A DNA stretch of 64,000 bases from Palsa-504 sp963806335 (lineage in GTDB: Bacteria > Actinomycetota > Actinomycetes > Streptosporangiales > Streptosporangiaceae), in assembly GCA_963806335.1 (NCBI GenBank), contig CAWDXO010000006.1:186001-250000 (forward strand), in the 5' to 3' direction. A program made the position numbers and the translations under genes. Position 1 is the stretch's first letter. Every line of letters starts with the position of its first letter. The notes beneath the pieces are model-generated. The model worked only from the letters and a program-made list of their open reading frames with translations. It made no database searches and was not told the origin of the DNA. Below are positions 50,102 through 59,750 of the stretch, piece by piece.

Positions 50102-50515
50102 CCTTCCCGGCCGGGCCGTCGCCAGCCAGCGCTGACACGGGCCGCAGGTCGTGCAGGCAGGCTTGCCGCAAGCTCGCGCCGGGCATGGCATTGGCCCATT
50201 TTTTCGGGGCCTGATCGGCCCCCCGGCAAGGTGATTATCAGCGTCAGCTCACAGCCAAGACGTATCGCCTAGCCGGTCTTGCGACGCTTGATCTGCCCGG
50301 GATTGTGGTCAGCCTCTAGCGTGTCGGCAACCGTCGGGGGGATGCTTCTGGCATGGTCACGCCGAAGGTGCAGGCCATGGCACAGTGCCGAACGCCCATG
50401 AGCATGGCCGCGCCTGTTCAGATGAGCTGGGGCGGGCTTCGGGGGTCCGAGGGCCCTGGGTCGCCATTTGCGCCGGGCATGGGACTTGCCGGCCGGTCTG
50501 TTAGGAGGCGCGACA
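50102..50515. other. Gap with no recognised gene
   Basis: No coding frame stands out. GGGGCC near 50205 is part of a GC-rich hairpin (TTTTTCGGGGCCTGATCGGCC) that could end a transcript. AGGAGG at 50503-50508 is the ribosome binding site of the next gene. Confidence 0.35.
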
Positions 50516-52174
50516 GTGAGCGCTGGCGGAACAGGTGACGGGACGGCTGCCGCGCTGCCGCAGCCAGCCGCGAGGCGCAAGTTCTGGGGCTGGGGCCTGG
50601 AGGGCGAAGGGCTGGCGGCGAGCGAGATCGAGCAACTCGGGGCCGTCTTCACCGAGCGCCTCGGAATCGATGGCGTGCGCGTGCAGGAACCGCCTCGAGT
50701 GGAGGAGCTGGACCTGCGCGCGCCGCGCCTGGTGGCGCCGGCGTCGCTCGAGCCGGCCTTCAGCACGGACCGGTACGAGCGGGCCGCCCACACGTACGGC
50801 CGGTCGTTTCGCGATCTGGTCCGTGCGTTTCGCCGGGATTACGCGCATGCGCCTGATCTTGTGGCATTCCCGCGCGGTGAGGGCGAGCTGGTGTCGGTGC
50901 TGGAATGGTGCAGCGATGCGGGTGTCGCGGCGATCCCGTTCGGCGGTGGCTCCAGTGTGGCCGGCGGGGTCGAGCCCGATGTAGGTGACGGTTATCGCGG
51001 CGTGGTCAGCGTCGACCTCCGCCACCTGCAGGGGGTGCTGGAGGTCGACCGTACCTCGCGGGCCGCGCGGATCGCGGCGGGCACGCTGGGCCCGGCTCTG
51101 GAAGCGCAGCTGAAGCCGTACGGCCTGACGTTGCGGCATTTTCCGCAGTCGTTTGAGTGGTCGACGCTGGGCGGGTGGATAGCGACGCGGTCGGGCGGCC
51201 ATTTCGCGACGCTTCACACCCATATCGACGAGTTCGTGGAGGCCGTCCGGGTGGTGACGCCGCGCGGCGTACTCCAGACCAGGCGGCTGCCCGCCTCCGG
51301 TGCGGGCCCGTCGGCGGAGCGGCTGTTCTGCGGCTCCGAGGGCACGCTGGGGGTGATCACCGAGGCGTGGATGCGCGTGCAGCCGCGGCCGCGGTTCCGC
51401 GCGGGCGCCTCGGTGTCCTTCACCGACTTCGCCGATGCGGTGCAGGCGGCCCGGGAACTCGCGCAGTCCGGGCTTAATCCGGCTAATTGCCGCCTGCTCG
51501 GCCACGACGAGGCGCTGTTGTCGGGCAGCGGCGACGGGTCGCGTTCGCTTCTCGTGCTCGGCTTTGAGTCGGCGGACCACGAGCTGGGGCCGTGGCTGGC
51601 CCGGGCGCTGGAGATCTGCGCCAGCCATCGTGGCGAGGTGCACGGCGACGAGAGCGACCCGGCCGCGGTCTGGCGGGCTTCGTTCTTGCGCGGTGGGCAC
51701 CTGCGTGACGGTCTGGTCCGGCTCGGGCTGATCAGCGAGACCTTCGAGACGGCCATCACCTGGGATCGCTTCTGGGAGTTCCACGAGGGCGTGCTGGCGG
51801 CCACGAGACAGGCAGTGCGCCAGGCATGCGGCGGCGGTGTGGTCTCGTGCCGTTTCGCGTACGTGTATCCCGACGGCCCCTCGCCGTATTACTCGGTCTT
51901 CGCGCCGGGCCGTCCGGGCCAGGAACTGGAGCAGTGGGATGAGATCAAGCTCGCGGCCTCGGAGGCGATCCTTGCGCTCGGCGGCACGATCACCCACCAC
52001 CACGCCGTCGGCCGCGACCACCGCCGCTGGTACCTTCGCGAGGTGCCGCAACTGTTCGCCGACGTGCTTCGCGGCGCGAAGGCAGAACTCGACCCGGCTG
52101 GGATCATGAATCCAGGAGTGTTGCTTGAGCCGGCCGGAGCCGTGAGGTACAGCCGCGAAGGAGGTAGGCGATGA
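50516..52174 (+). CDS. Alkyl-DHAP synthase-like FAD-binding oxidase
   Basis: A 552-residue protein. KFWGWGLEGEGL begins as in alkyldihydroxyacetonephosphate synthases, followed by the FAD-binding PCMH domain (AAIPFGGGSSVAGG, FEWSTLGGWIATRSGGHF, LFCGSEGTLGVITEAWM) and the C domain with ITHHHAVGRDHRRW, the catalytic His cluster of the family. GTG at 50516 with AGGAGG seven bases away. Its end overlaps the acyl-CoA synthetase start by four bases, suggesting an ether-lipid or fatty-acyl role. Confidence 0.88.
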   Translation: MSAGGTGDGTAAALPQPAARRKFWGWGLEGEGLAASEIEQLGAVFTERLGIDGVRVQEPPRVEELDLRAPRLVAPASLEPAFSTDRYERAAHTYGRSFRDLVRAFRRDYAHAPDLVAFPRGEGELVSVLEWCSDAGVAAIPFGGGSSVAGGVEPDVGDGYRGVVSVDLRHLQGVLEVDRTSRAARIAAGTLGPALEAQLKPYGLTLRHFPQSFEWSTLGGWIATRSGGHFATLHTHIDEFVEAVRVVTPRGVLQTRRLPASGAGPSAERLFCGSEGTLGVITEAWMRVQPRPRFRAGASVSFTDFADAVQAARELAQSGLNPANCRLLGHDEALLSGSGDGSRSLLVLGFESADHELGPWLARALEICASHRGEVHGDESDPAAVWRASFLRGGHLRDGLVRLGLISETFETAITWDRFWEFHEGVLAATRQAVRQACGGGVVSCRFAYVYPDGPSPYYSVFAPGRPGQELEQWDEIKLAASEAILALGGTITHHHAVGRDHRRWYLREVPQLFADVLRGAKAELDPAGIMNPGVLLEPAGAVRYSREGGRR

Positions 52175-53793
52175 GCGAGACGCTTTGGGGGACGCCCGGA
52201 CCCGGAGCGGGGGCGGGAGCGGGGGCAGGCACGGTGTTCCGTTCGGAATTGAACCCGGTCGATTTCCTGCACCGGGCTGCGTACATGTACCCGGACAAGG
52301 TCGCGGTCGTGCACGGCAAGCGGCGGTACAGCTACCGGGAGCTCGCGGAGCGGTCGTGGCGGCTGGCCAACGCGCTGCGGTCGGCGGGCCTGGCCAAGGG
52401 GGACCGCGTCGCCGCGCTGCTGTTCAACTCGCCGGCCATGCTGGAGGCCCATTTCGGCGTGCCAGCGGCGGGCGGGATCCTCGTCGCGGTCAACAACCGC
52501 CTGTCCAGCGCCGAGGTTGGGTACATCCTGCGGCACAGCGGCGCGAGGTACCTGCTGGTCGACACCGCGCTGGAGGCACATGCCGGACTGCCCGACGTGC
52601 CCGGCGTGACCGTGATCCGCTGTGACGACACCGGCGTCCCCGCAGACCCGTATGAGGAGCTCCTGGCCGGCGCCTCGCCAGTGCGCCCGGTGAGCTGGCT
52701 GGAGCACGAGGAGGAGACCATCTCGATCAACTACACCTCCGGGACCACGGGGCGGCCCAAGGGGGTGCAGTACACCTACCGCGGCGCGTACCTGAACGCG
52801 CTGAACGAGGTAATCGTGGCCGGCCTGGGTACCGACTCGGCCTACCTGTGGACGCTGCCGATGTTCCACTGCAACGGCTGGTGCTTCCCGTGGGCGGTTA
52901 CCGCCGTCGCGGCGCGCCACGTGACTATGCGCGCGGTGGACCCCGAGCTCATCTGGGAGTTCATTGACGGTGAGGGGGTTACGCACTATAACGGGGCCCC
53001 GACCGTCCAGCTGATGGTCCTCAACCATCCCCGGGCGCACCGCCTGGAACGTCCGGTGACCGCGATGGTGGCCGCGGCGCCACCCTCGCCGACGCTGCTG
53101 GCCCGGATGAGCGAGCTCAACTTCCGCCCCGTGCACGTGTACGGCCTGACCGAGACCTACGGCCCGATCACCGTGTGCCCGGAGCAGGAAGCGTGGCGCG
53201 AGCTCCCGGTGACGCAGCGCGCGGAACACCTGGCACGCCAGGGGCAGGCCTACATCTCCTCCGACCTGGTCCGGGTCGTGGACGAGGAGATGACCGACGT
53301 CCCCCAGAATGGGCAGGCGATGGGCGAGGTGATCATGCGCGGGAACAACGTCATGAGCGGCTACTTCAACGACGAAGCCGCTACCAGAAAAGCATTCGCC
53401 GGAGGCTGGTTCCATTCCGGGGACCTGGCCGTGTGGCATCCCGACGGCAACATCGAGCTACGCGACCGCGGCAAGGACATCATCATCTCGGGCGGCGAGA
53501 ACATCTCCAGCATCGAAGTCGAGCAGGCCATCGCCGCTCACCCGGCCGTGCTCGAATGCGCGGTCATCGGAATCCCGCACCCGCACTGGGGGGAGCGGCC
53601 GAAGGCATTCGTCACGCTCAACGAGGGCGCCGCGGCTACCCCCGAGGAGATCATCGCGTTCTGCCGGGAACGCCTCGCGCACTACAAGTGCCCGGATTCG
53701 ATCGAGTTCGGGCCGCTGCCGAAGACATCGACCGGCAAGACCCAGAAGTTCGTGCTGCGCCAGCGCGATTCGGCAGCCCAGGACACACACTAG
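52171..53793 (+). CDS. Acyl-CoA synthetase (AMP-binding family)
   Basis: A 540-residue adenylating enzyme. A short Gly-Ala repeat near the N terminus precedes the ANL core: P-loop YTSGTTGRPKG at 188-198, MFHCNGWCFPW, VYGLTETYGP, GWFHSGDLA, RGKDIIISGGENIS, and the C-terminal Lys in KTSTGKTQKFVLR. It resembles medium- to long-chain fatty-acid or methylthioacryloyl-type ligases of the DmdB-like branch. Translationally coupled to the AGPS-like gene. Confidence 0.9.
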   Translation: MSETLWGTPGPGAGAGAGAGTVFRSELNPVDFLHRAAYMYPDKVAVVHGKRRYSYRELAERSWRLANALRSAGLAKGDRVAALLFNSPAMLEAHFGVPAAGGILVAVNNRLSSAEVGYILRHSGARYLLVDTALEAHAGLPDVPGVTVIRCDDTGVPADPYEELLAGASPVRPVSWLEHEEETISINYTSGTTGRPKGVQYTYRGAYLNALNEVIVAGLGTDSAYLWTLPMFHCNGWCFPWAVTAVAARHVTMRAVDPELIWEFIDGEGVTHYNGAPTVQLMVLNHPRAHRLERPVTAMVAAAPPSPTLLARMSELNFRPVHVYGLTETYGPITVCPEQEAWRELPVTQRAEHLARQGQAYISSDLVRVVDEEMTDVPQNGQAMGEVIMRGNNVMSGYFNDEAATRKAFAGGWFHSGDLAVWHPDGNIELRDRGKDIIISGGENISSIEVEQAIAAHPAVLECAVIGIPHPHWGERPKAFVTLNEGAAATPEEIIAFCRERLAHYKCPDSIEFGPLPKTSTGKTQKFVLRQRDSAAQDTH

Positions 53794-53891
53794 GCGGCGG
53801 GTAACACCCCGGACCGGCCGCGGCGGATAACACCCCCGGACCGGCCAAGGAATCCGGCGAGCGCGCCAGATCATCTCGCGGTCAGATCCGG

Positions 53892-53980
53892 TCACGCTGC
53901 CCGTGCGGCCAGTTCGGCCCGGGTGGTGATGCCGAACTTGGCGAAGGTGTGGGACAGGTGCACCTTGACGGTGCCAGGGG
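53892..53980 (-). pseudogene. Tail of a LuxR-type HTH gene
   Basis: Reading leftwards, the frame gives APGTVKVHLSHTFAKFGITT then RAELAARAA and stop. TVKVHLSHxFAKLGxxTRAELA is the C-terminal half of a LuxR/NarL recognition helix region. Nothing of the protein remains upstream; the fragment sits against the end of the glycosidase gene at 53995. Confidence 0.7.
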
Positions 53981-53994
53981 CGTGTATCTGGCTA

Positions 53995-56487
53995 TCACGC
54001 CTCCACCGCGAGCACTTCGCCGGCGGCGGGATGGGGCACCGAGACCTCGACCGCGGTCCCGCGGTGCGTGGTCACCAGCTGGTAGGCCACGTGCGCGCCA
54101 TTCAGGGTGACCGAGTGCACCGTCGCGCCCGCCGCCAGGACCGTCCCGATGGTCAGGGCCAGGCCCTGCGCGCCGGTTACCTCGGTGCGGTAAGCGGCGC
54201 CGTGGCGGCTCGCGGTCTCGGCCAGCGTGCTGGCGCCGACGTGCAGGTTGCCGACCGACATGACCGGCCAGGAGGACGGGACCTCGGGGACCACGGCGAC
54301 CGAGCCGGCCGGGGCGTCGGGGGTGACGCCCAGCAGGTCGTTGACCACGGTCCACAGCAGGCCGTAGCCGGACCAGGCCTGCATCACGTTGGCCCGGCTG
54401 GTGAAGGCCTCGAATGGGTTGTACTGGGCGCTGGCAGCCAGTTCCGGCAGCGAGCCGGGCATCTCCACGGTGAGCTGGCTGGCGATCTTGTCCATGTCGG
54501 TGACGGCCTGGGGCAGGCGGCCGTAGTTGGCCTCACCCACTGCCAGGGCCCCGGTGTTGACCAGGTAGCAGGTCTGGCCGCTGGTGCCGCTCGGGCCGCC
54601 GACGCCGTCCACGTACAGGCCGCACGACCCGGTGAAGGTGGGCGTCTCCAGCTGGGCGAGCGCGGCATCGGCGTTGGGGACCGGGGCGATGTCCTGCTCC
54701 ATCGGGGCGACGCTGGTCCACCAGCGCTGCTGGAGCTGCTGGCCGGCCGCGGTGCAGCTGGTGCCGGCTGAGGCTGCCGTGCACATCGAGTCCGCGTACA
54801 GGTGCTGGCTGGAAATCCACCACTGGCCGAATGCCTTGAGCATGGCCTGCTCCCGCTGGGCGGCCCAGCTGGCGGTGGCGGTGTCGTGCATGGCCACGGC
54901 CATGTCGTGCAGCGCGGCCAGGGCCTGGATGGTCTCGGAAGCTACGTCGAGCGCCTCACCGCCGAGGGCGGTGTTCTCTACGATGCCGTCGCCGACCGGC
55001 CACAGGCCGTCAGGGCCAGTGGCCAGGCTGGCCAGGTAGTGCTCACCCTCGTCGATGAACTTGTAGTTACCGGCCAGGACCGCGTTGTCGCCCGACCACC
55101 GCCAGGTCAGGTCGGCGGCGATGGCGAACTGTGCGGTCTCGTTGATGTCGCCGGGCTCGGTGGTGTCGCCGTAGTAGACCGCGCCGGTGGAGGTTATCTC
55201 GTGGACCACCTTCCCGGTGCTGCCATTGACGATCTGCGACACCGTCCGGATGGCGTTCAGCCAGTTGACGGCCGTCTGCCACTGCCCGCTGACAGCCAGG
55301 CCGTAGGAGCTGTAGGCGCCGTCGGTGCCGAAGAACTCGGCGTAGTCGGGGTAGGCGGCGTCGATGCCGGACAGGCTTGGCACGGTGGCCAGCGGGGCCG
55401 GGTACACCGTACCCGCCTTGGTGTCCCTGATGGCGGCGTCGGCGATCGTCCGGCTCAGGTCGGCCAGGTTGAGCTTGCTCCACAGCAGCGCCTTCTGGAC
55501 GCCGGAGTCCGGGACCTGCAGGTTAGTCTGGGCGGCCACGCCGTCCCGTTCGGCGATCTTGCTCTGCAGCAGCCCGGCCGGGTTGGCCAGGGCGGCCTGC
55601 AGCGCCTGGCCGGCACCCGCCGACCCACTCTGCGAGCCGGCCACTCCCAGCCACAGCGTGCGCCCGGACGCCGGCACGGCCAGGTTCCAGGTCAGCTCGC
55701 CGCCTTCGCCCTTGGTGCCGAAGGCGGCCTGGTCGCTGGCCGAGGTAGGCCCCCAGTAGCCCGATCCGGTAGCCGTGCCAGAGGGGGCGGTGGCCGCCCC
55801 CACGGCGGCGTACCACGGGGTCTGCTCCTGGTTGAACGTGATGACGCCGTTAGCCGCCGAGACGGTGTTCTGGTGGTTGAACTGGGCCCAGGTGGGCGTG
55901 GTCGATGCCCAGGGATAGGCCGCGCTCACCTCACTGTGCGCGTCGGCGGTCACGGGCACGGTGGCGGCACTCCCGTTCACCGGGACCAGGGTGAGTCCGA
56001 ACAGCACGGCCGACAGCCCGTCCGGGGCGAATTCGGTGAGGGTCGGCTGCAGGCCGTCGGTCACCGGGAAGGTGAGCCGGACGAAACCGGGCCCGCTGGT
56101 GTAGGTGGTGGCCGAGTCCAGCCAGCTCCCCGACAGCCCGAACCACAGCCCGTCGAGCAGCTTGATCGGCGGTGTCCACACCCCGCCCATCTGGCCGGTG
56201 GTGTGCCAGCCGATCGGCGGGAACGTGCCGTTCTCCACCCCGACCACGTAGGCCCGGGTGCCTGCTGCCACGAAGCGGCGCTCAGACAGCTGTGCGGTAG
56301 CGGAGATGGTCGGGGCCGCGCCCGCCCCGGGGACAGCCGATGCCGCGGCGGGCGAGGTGCCTTCCGCTGCGGCGCTGCCCGCTGTCTGCACCGTCTGCGC
56401 GCCGGCGCTGGCCGTGCCCGCCGACAGCAGGCCGGCCGCGGCTACGGCCACAGTTGTCAGGGATGCGCGCATACGCCAGCTGACCAT
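53995..56487 (-). CDS. Secreted six-hairpin glycosidase-like protein
   Basis: An 830-residue exported protein. Signal peptide MRASLTTVAVAAAGLLSAGT with a likely cut after TASAGA; a beta-sandwich N-terminal half; then an (alpha/alpha)6 region with YGDTTEPGDINETAQFAIAA, LTWRWSGDNAVL, FIDEGEHYLAS and DGLWPVGDGIVENTALGGEA, plus a C-terminal beta domain. The pattern fits amylo-1,6-glucosidase/GH116/GH63-like enzymes. Exact substrate not assignable. It lies near a second glycosidase on the same strand. Confidence 0.78.
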   Translation of the reverse strand: MVSWRMRASLTTVAVAAAGLLSAGTASAGAQTVQTAGSAAAEGTSPAAASAVPGAGAAPTISATAQLSERRFVAAGTRAYVVGVENGTFPPIGWHTTGQMGGVWTPPIKLLDGLWFGLSGSWLDSATTYTSGPGFVRLTFPVTDGLQPTLTEFAPDGLSAVLFGLTLVPVNGSAATVPVTADAHSEVSAAYPWASTTPTWAQFNHQNTVSAANGVITFNQEQTPWYAAVGAATAPSGTATGSGYWGPTSASDQAAFGTKGEGGELTWNLAVPASGRTLWLGVAGSQSGSAGAGQALQAALANPAGLLQSKIAERDGVAAQTNLQVPDSGVQKALLWSKLNLADLSRTIADAAIRDTKAGTVYPAPLATVPSLSGIDAAYPDYAEFFGTDGAYSSYGLAVSGQWQTAVNWLNAIRTVSQIVNGSTGKVVHEITSTGAVYYGDTTEPGDINETAQFAIAADLTWRWSGDNAVLAGNYKFIDEGEHYLASLATGPDGLWPVGDGIVENTALGGEALDVASETIQALAALHDMAVAMHDTATASWAAQREQAMLKAFGQWWISSQHLYADSMCTAASAGTSCTAAGQQLQQRWWTSVAPMEQDIAPVPNADAALAQLETPTFTGSCGLYVDGVGGPSGTSGQTCYLVNTGALAVGEANYGRLPQAVTDMDKIASQLTVEMPGSLPELAASAQYNPFEAFTSRANVMQAWSGYGLLWTVVNDLLGVTPDAPAGSVAVVPEVPSSWPVMSVGNLHVGASTLAETASRHGAAYRTEVTGAQGLALTIGTVLAAGATVHSVTLNGAHVAYQLVTTHRGTAVEVSVPHPAAGEVLAVEA

Positions 56488-56849
56488 GAGGTTCCCTCTC
56501 CGGTGCGCTGCGACATGGTAGGCCGGCGACGCCTGCGCGAGCGGGAACCGCCGACACGTCGGCCAGAACTACCCAGCCAGCTCGCCTCTAAACGCACATC
56601 CCAACAGAAATATACATTTACCCGCAGAACTATCCGTGATAGGTGGTCGTCTGGCTGCCAGCCAAGGCAGCGACCCGCTGATACGGCTGACCGCCGCCGC
56701 CCTGGCTGCAGCAGCCGGCGGGATTCCATCGCCGCTTGCGGTGTGCTGGGAAGGCGCCGAGACCGGGTTTTACAATGAGTGGGACCGGACTCCGCTGCGG
56801 CGAACAAGAGCCGCGGGCGAACAAGAGCCATGCCGCCAGCCGAAATCGC
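56488..56849. other. Gap between the two glycosidase genes
   Basis: No gene is recognised. A short AT-richer stretch, AAATATACATTTAC near 56608, is unusual for this GC-rich sequence and may be part of the promoter of 53995-56487. The GH59 gene ends at 56850. Confidence 0.4.
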
Positions 56850-58826
56850 TTAGTAGGACGTCACCGAGAATCCTTTGAACTGAGTGGATGACCAGGTACC
56901 ACGGAAGGCATCGGTCTCGATCCCTGGTATGCCGGTCGCGTAATTCGGGTCGTTATCGGTGACCATTGCCACCTGCTGGCCATTTACCCAGGCGGTGATC
57001 GTTGTCACGTGGACGCCGATGACCAGGGACGTCCATTTCCCGATTGCGGGCGCCGCTATGGTGCCGTTTGCGAGCACGGTGGTACCGGCGCTCGCGCTGT
57101 TCTTGGTGAGCCGCCAGCCACCCGCCGCGCCAAAGTCGAGTATGTATCCCCTGAAATTGAAGATCTCGTTCCCCTGGCTGCTGAACCGCGCCATGACGCC
57201 GCCGGATTGGCCGCTGGCGCTGAAGCAGAGGCTCACGCTGACCTTGTAGTTGCTGGCCATCCCGCTGCTGCCGATGACCGCGTACGGGAAGCGCGTGTCG
57301 TGTGAGCTCTTCCGATGCCAGAAGATGGGCCGCATCGGGGTGGTCTGGGCCACGACGTAGGAACTCGAGCCGTCGGCTGCGCGGGCGAACTCGAAACTGC
57401 CGTCCTGCGGCGCCAGGTACGGCGGCATCGTCCCGGCCGCCGAAGCGTCCCTGGTCCAGCCGTCGGAGTAGGGCAGCTGGAAGGGCTGGCCGGCGGGTAT
57501 CGATGGGTTGATGATGCCCTGCCCGCTGGTGGTGGTGAAGCTGTAGACATAGCCTGCTAGGCAGCTGAACGTGAAGCTCCCAGCGGAGTCCAGCGTGATA
57601 TCGGTTTGGCGCCGGAGCCAGTCCGCCGGGTTGGCTGCTGCCGGGCTGGTGCGCCACACATGCACCGTTCCACTAGGCAGGCCGCCCTTAATGGTTACGG
57701 TGATGGGCTGTTCCGCGGTGGCGGTGGTGGTTTCGGCTAGCAGGCTCCAGGCGCCGCGGCCGGCCGCTCGCAGCGCCAGGTAGGAGCCGTTGGCCCGGTT
57801 GCCGCCCAGGTAGCCGCAGGCGCTATCGATGTGTACCCAGCCGGGCTTGGTGAACTGGGTGACCGCGGCGATGGCGCCGAGCATCGCCTTGGGAATGTAG
57901 TAGCCGGAGCGTGGCTCCGCCGCCCAGATCAGCCCCCGGTCCTGGTAGAAAAGGCCGGGGGGCTGCGTGGTGATCAGCGGCCACTGGATATGGCCGGTCA
58001 TCCGCGCGTCGATGTACCCGCGGATCACCGACCGGATCATCGGAGAGCCGTCCGCGCCGGGCATCGCCCCGACCTCGCTGTGCCACAGCGGCTTGCCGGA
58101 AGCCACCGCGGCCGCGGTGGACCAGCACTGCATCCCGGTGGTCGGGTAGGAACACACGTCATGGGCCCCGAGAACCCCGATCGCCGCGGCCAGGTCCGTA
58201 TCCGTGGCCATGTCATCGGCGATCGCCCACGCCACCTCGGACCGGTAGGTGCCGTCTATGGCCCAGTCGAAGGGATCCTTGTCGGAGGCGGCGATCTTCG
58301 TACCAGTGTGCCCGGCAGCGTCCAGCGACTTCCGCAGCGCCTTGAACCAGGTAACGTCGTAGCCCTCCTCGTTCCAGCCACCGAGGTAGTGGATCGTCAA
58401 ACCGTGGCTGGCGGCGCACTCCAGCCAGGCCAGCAGGTAGTCGATCATGTCCTGGGACCAGAGAGCTCCGCCGCCGATCCAGCCGGGCGCCGCCCACGCG
58501 AGCCCGTAGAACCTGATCGCCGGGTTACGGGCCTTCGCCTCCTGCATCAGCCACCACTCGTAGCCGCCGTCCGGGTTCAGGACGCCGCGGCTGTGCTCGT
58601 GGCTCGGCTCCGCCCCGCAGGATGAGAACGCGTCACCTCCGACCTCCACCTTGAGGATCTGCAAAGCCGCGCCGGCGCCGGGCTTGAACAGGTAATCGAG
58701 GATGTCGCCGCGCTGCGGTTCCGGGTAACTGATCAGCTGGACGGAGTTACCGCCGCCGCCGGAGATGGCGCCGACGCCATCAAAGACCCGGCCGCCCTTC
58801 GTGCCATCGATTGTAATCGTTGTCAC
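56850..58826 (-). CDS. Galactosylceramidase-like glycoside hydrolase (GH59)
   Basis: A protein of about 658 residues. The barrel begins DGTKGGRVFDGVGAISGGGG; the acid/base Glu lies in YLGGWNEEGYD and the nucleophile Glu in PLWHSEVGA, as in galactocerebrosidase; a beta-sandwich and a concanavalin-like C domain follow (VMARFSSQGNEIFNFRGYIL). The start GTG at 58826 (VTTITIDGTKGG) follows GGGAGG; a GTG at 58835 adds three residues. No signal peptide is seen, unusual for this enzyme type. Confidence 0.85.
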   Translation of the reverse strand: MTTITIDGTKGGRVFDGVGAISGGGGNSVQLISYPEPQRGDILDYLFKPGAGAALQILKVEVGGDAFSSCGAEPSHEHSRGVLNPDGGYEWWLMQEAKARNPAIRFYGLAWAAPGWIGGGALWSQDMIDYLLAWLECAASHGLTIHYLGGWNEEGYDVTWFKALRKSLDAAGHTGTKIAASDKDPFDWAIDGTYRSEVAWAIADDMATDTDLAAAIGVLGAHDVCSYPTTGMQCWSTAAAVASGKPLWHSEVGAMPGADGSPMIRSVIRGYIDARMTGHIQWPLITTQPPGLFYQDRGLIWAAEPRSGYYIPKAMLGAIAAVTQFTKPGWVHIDSACGYLGGNRANGSYLALRAAGRGAWSLLAETTTATAEQPITVTIKGGLPSGTVHVWRTSPAAANPADWLRRQTDITLDSAGSFTFSCLAGYVYSFTTTSGQGIINPSIPAGQPFQLPYSDGWTRDASAAGTMPPYLAPQDGSFEFARAADGSSSYVVAQTTPMRPIFWHRKSSHDTRFPYAVIGSSGMASNYKVSVSLCFSASGQSGGVMARFSSQGNEIFNFRGYILDFGAAGGWRLTKNSASAGTTVLANGTIAAPAIGKWTSLVIGVHVTTITAWVNGQQVAMVTDNDPNYATGIPGIETDAFRGTWSSTQFKGFSVTSY

Positions 58827-58835
58827 TGGGAGCAC

Positions 58836-59203
58836 CTCCCGCGCTCGGTACGGGCCCCCCGCCGTCCCGGACTGATCCGCCGGAGCCTGGGCGGAGTCCT
58901 CAAGCCAGCTGACGAGCGGATCCGCTCGCGGGTTCTATCCCAGCTGCTGTGCCCTGATACCGAGCGGGGGATGAGTCGTCGGCCGGTGTAGTCCCGGACC
59001 CTGCCAGACAAGGCTGGGCGGTTGCGGGCGGCGGATCGATTCGGCCGCTCGGCAGGATGATGGCATGACCGAATCGTGGGCGACGATGGCCGTAGCGGAT
59101 GTGCGGCCAGGCCACCGTGTCCGGCTGGCGAGCGGACCTCAACCGCGGAGCCAGGCGGTCGCCCGGGCCCGCGACCCGGCGCTCCTGGAAGGACGACCGC
59201 GCA
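58836..59203. other. Gap with a fragment of a small conserved gene
   Basis: At 59065 an ATG opens MTESWATMAVADVRPGHRVR LASG, which resembles the start of a small actinobacterial protein family with the pattern W-T-T-x-x-V-S-x-I-x-P-G-D-R-V-R-x-A-S-G. The frame then diverges into unrelated sequence, so it is probably a remnant. The rest shows no gene. Confidence 0.35.
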
Positions 59204-59428
59204 CTATTCGCCCAGCGGTCTGTCATCAGCCAACCGGTGCACTTCCAGAACCTGTGCGCCGAACAGCTGGAGCCGCTCAAGGAATCGACGCAGGCCAGCC
59301 TGATCCTGAAGCGGGCCGTGCACGACGGTCTCGACCGGCTGGTCGTAGGCGCTGAGATGTTCGAAGTCAGCCAGGGCCTCCGGCGGGACAATGCCTGCTA
59401 TGCGGATCTCGTAGTATCGGGCCGTCAC
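59204..59428 (-). CDS. Small conserved protein of unknown function
   Basis: A 74-residue protein, MTARYYEIRIAGIVPPEALA, DFEHLSAYDQPVETVVHGPL, then LRRFLERLQLFGAQVLEVHR. The pattern YEIRIxGxxPPExLxDFxxL with a final LFGAxVxEVRR is a recurrent actinobacterial small protein; a ferredoxin-like fold is likely. No function known. Confidence 0.72.
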   Translation of the reverse strand: MTARYYEIRIAGIVPPEALADFEHLSAYDQPVETVVHGPLQDQAGLRRFLERLQLFGAQVLEVHRLADDRPLGE

Positions 59429-59750
59429 TGCGTGTCTCCAAAGATCGCCGTGAAAAAAATCGGGTATTTCCCACGATCCGCCTACCCGGGAGCCCGCACC
59501 TCATCCGGAACGGGGGATCCATTGTCTGATGACATCACTCGACCATGGGCACCTGCACCCACCGGCGCCGGCGAATAGCCTGCCGTCGGTGACTGAGCAT
59601 CACGGTGCCGGGGCTGCAGGCAACGATGATCGGCCTGCGACCGTGCCGCCAGCTGATGCAGTCAGCGGGCCAGACGGCGGCGTACTGTGGGGTAGCGTCT
59701 CAGGCGTCATGACCCGGGACGTCAGCCCGGCTACAGCGACGCTTCAGTAA
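59429..59750. other. Gap before the last tRNA-Thr fragment
   Basis: No gene is recognised in these 322 bases. Unlike the other three copies, the tRNA fragment that follows is not preceded by the doubled CGTGGGACGA arm. Confidence 0.4.

Noticed and set aside
54802..56778. Long plus-strand frame opposite the secreted glycosidase
   Set aside because: No domain and composition of a shadow frame; the minus-strand protein has a clear signal peptide and fold pattern.
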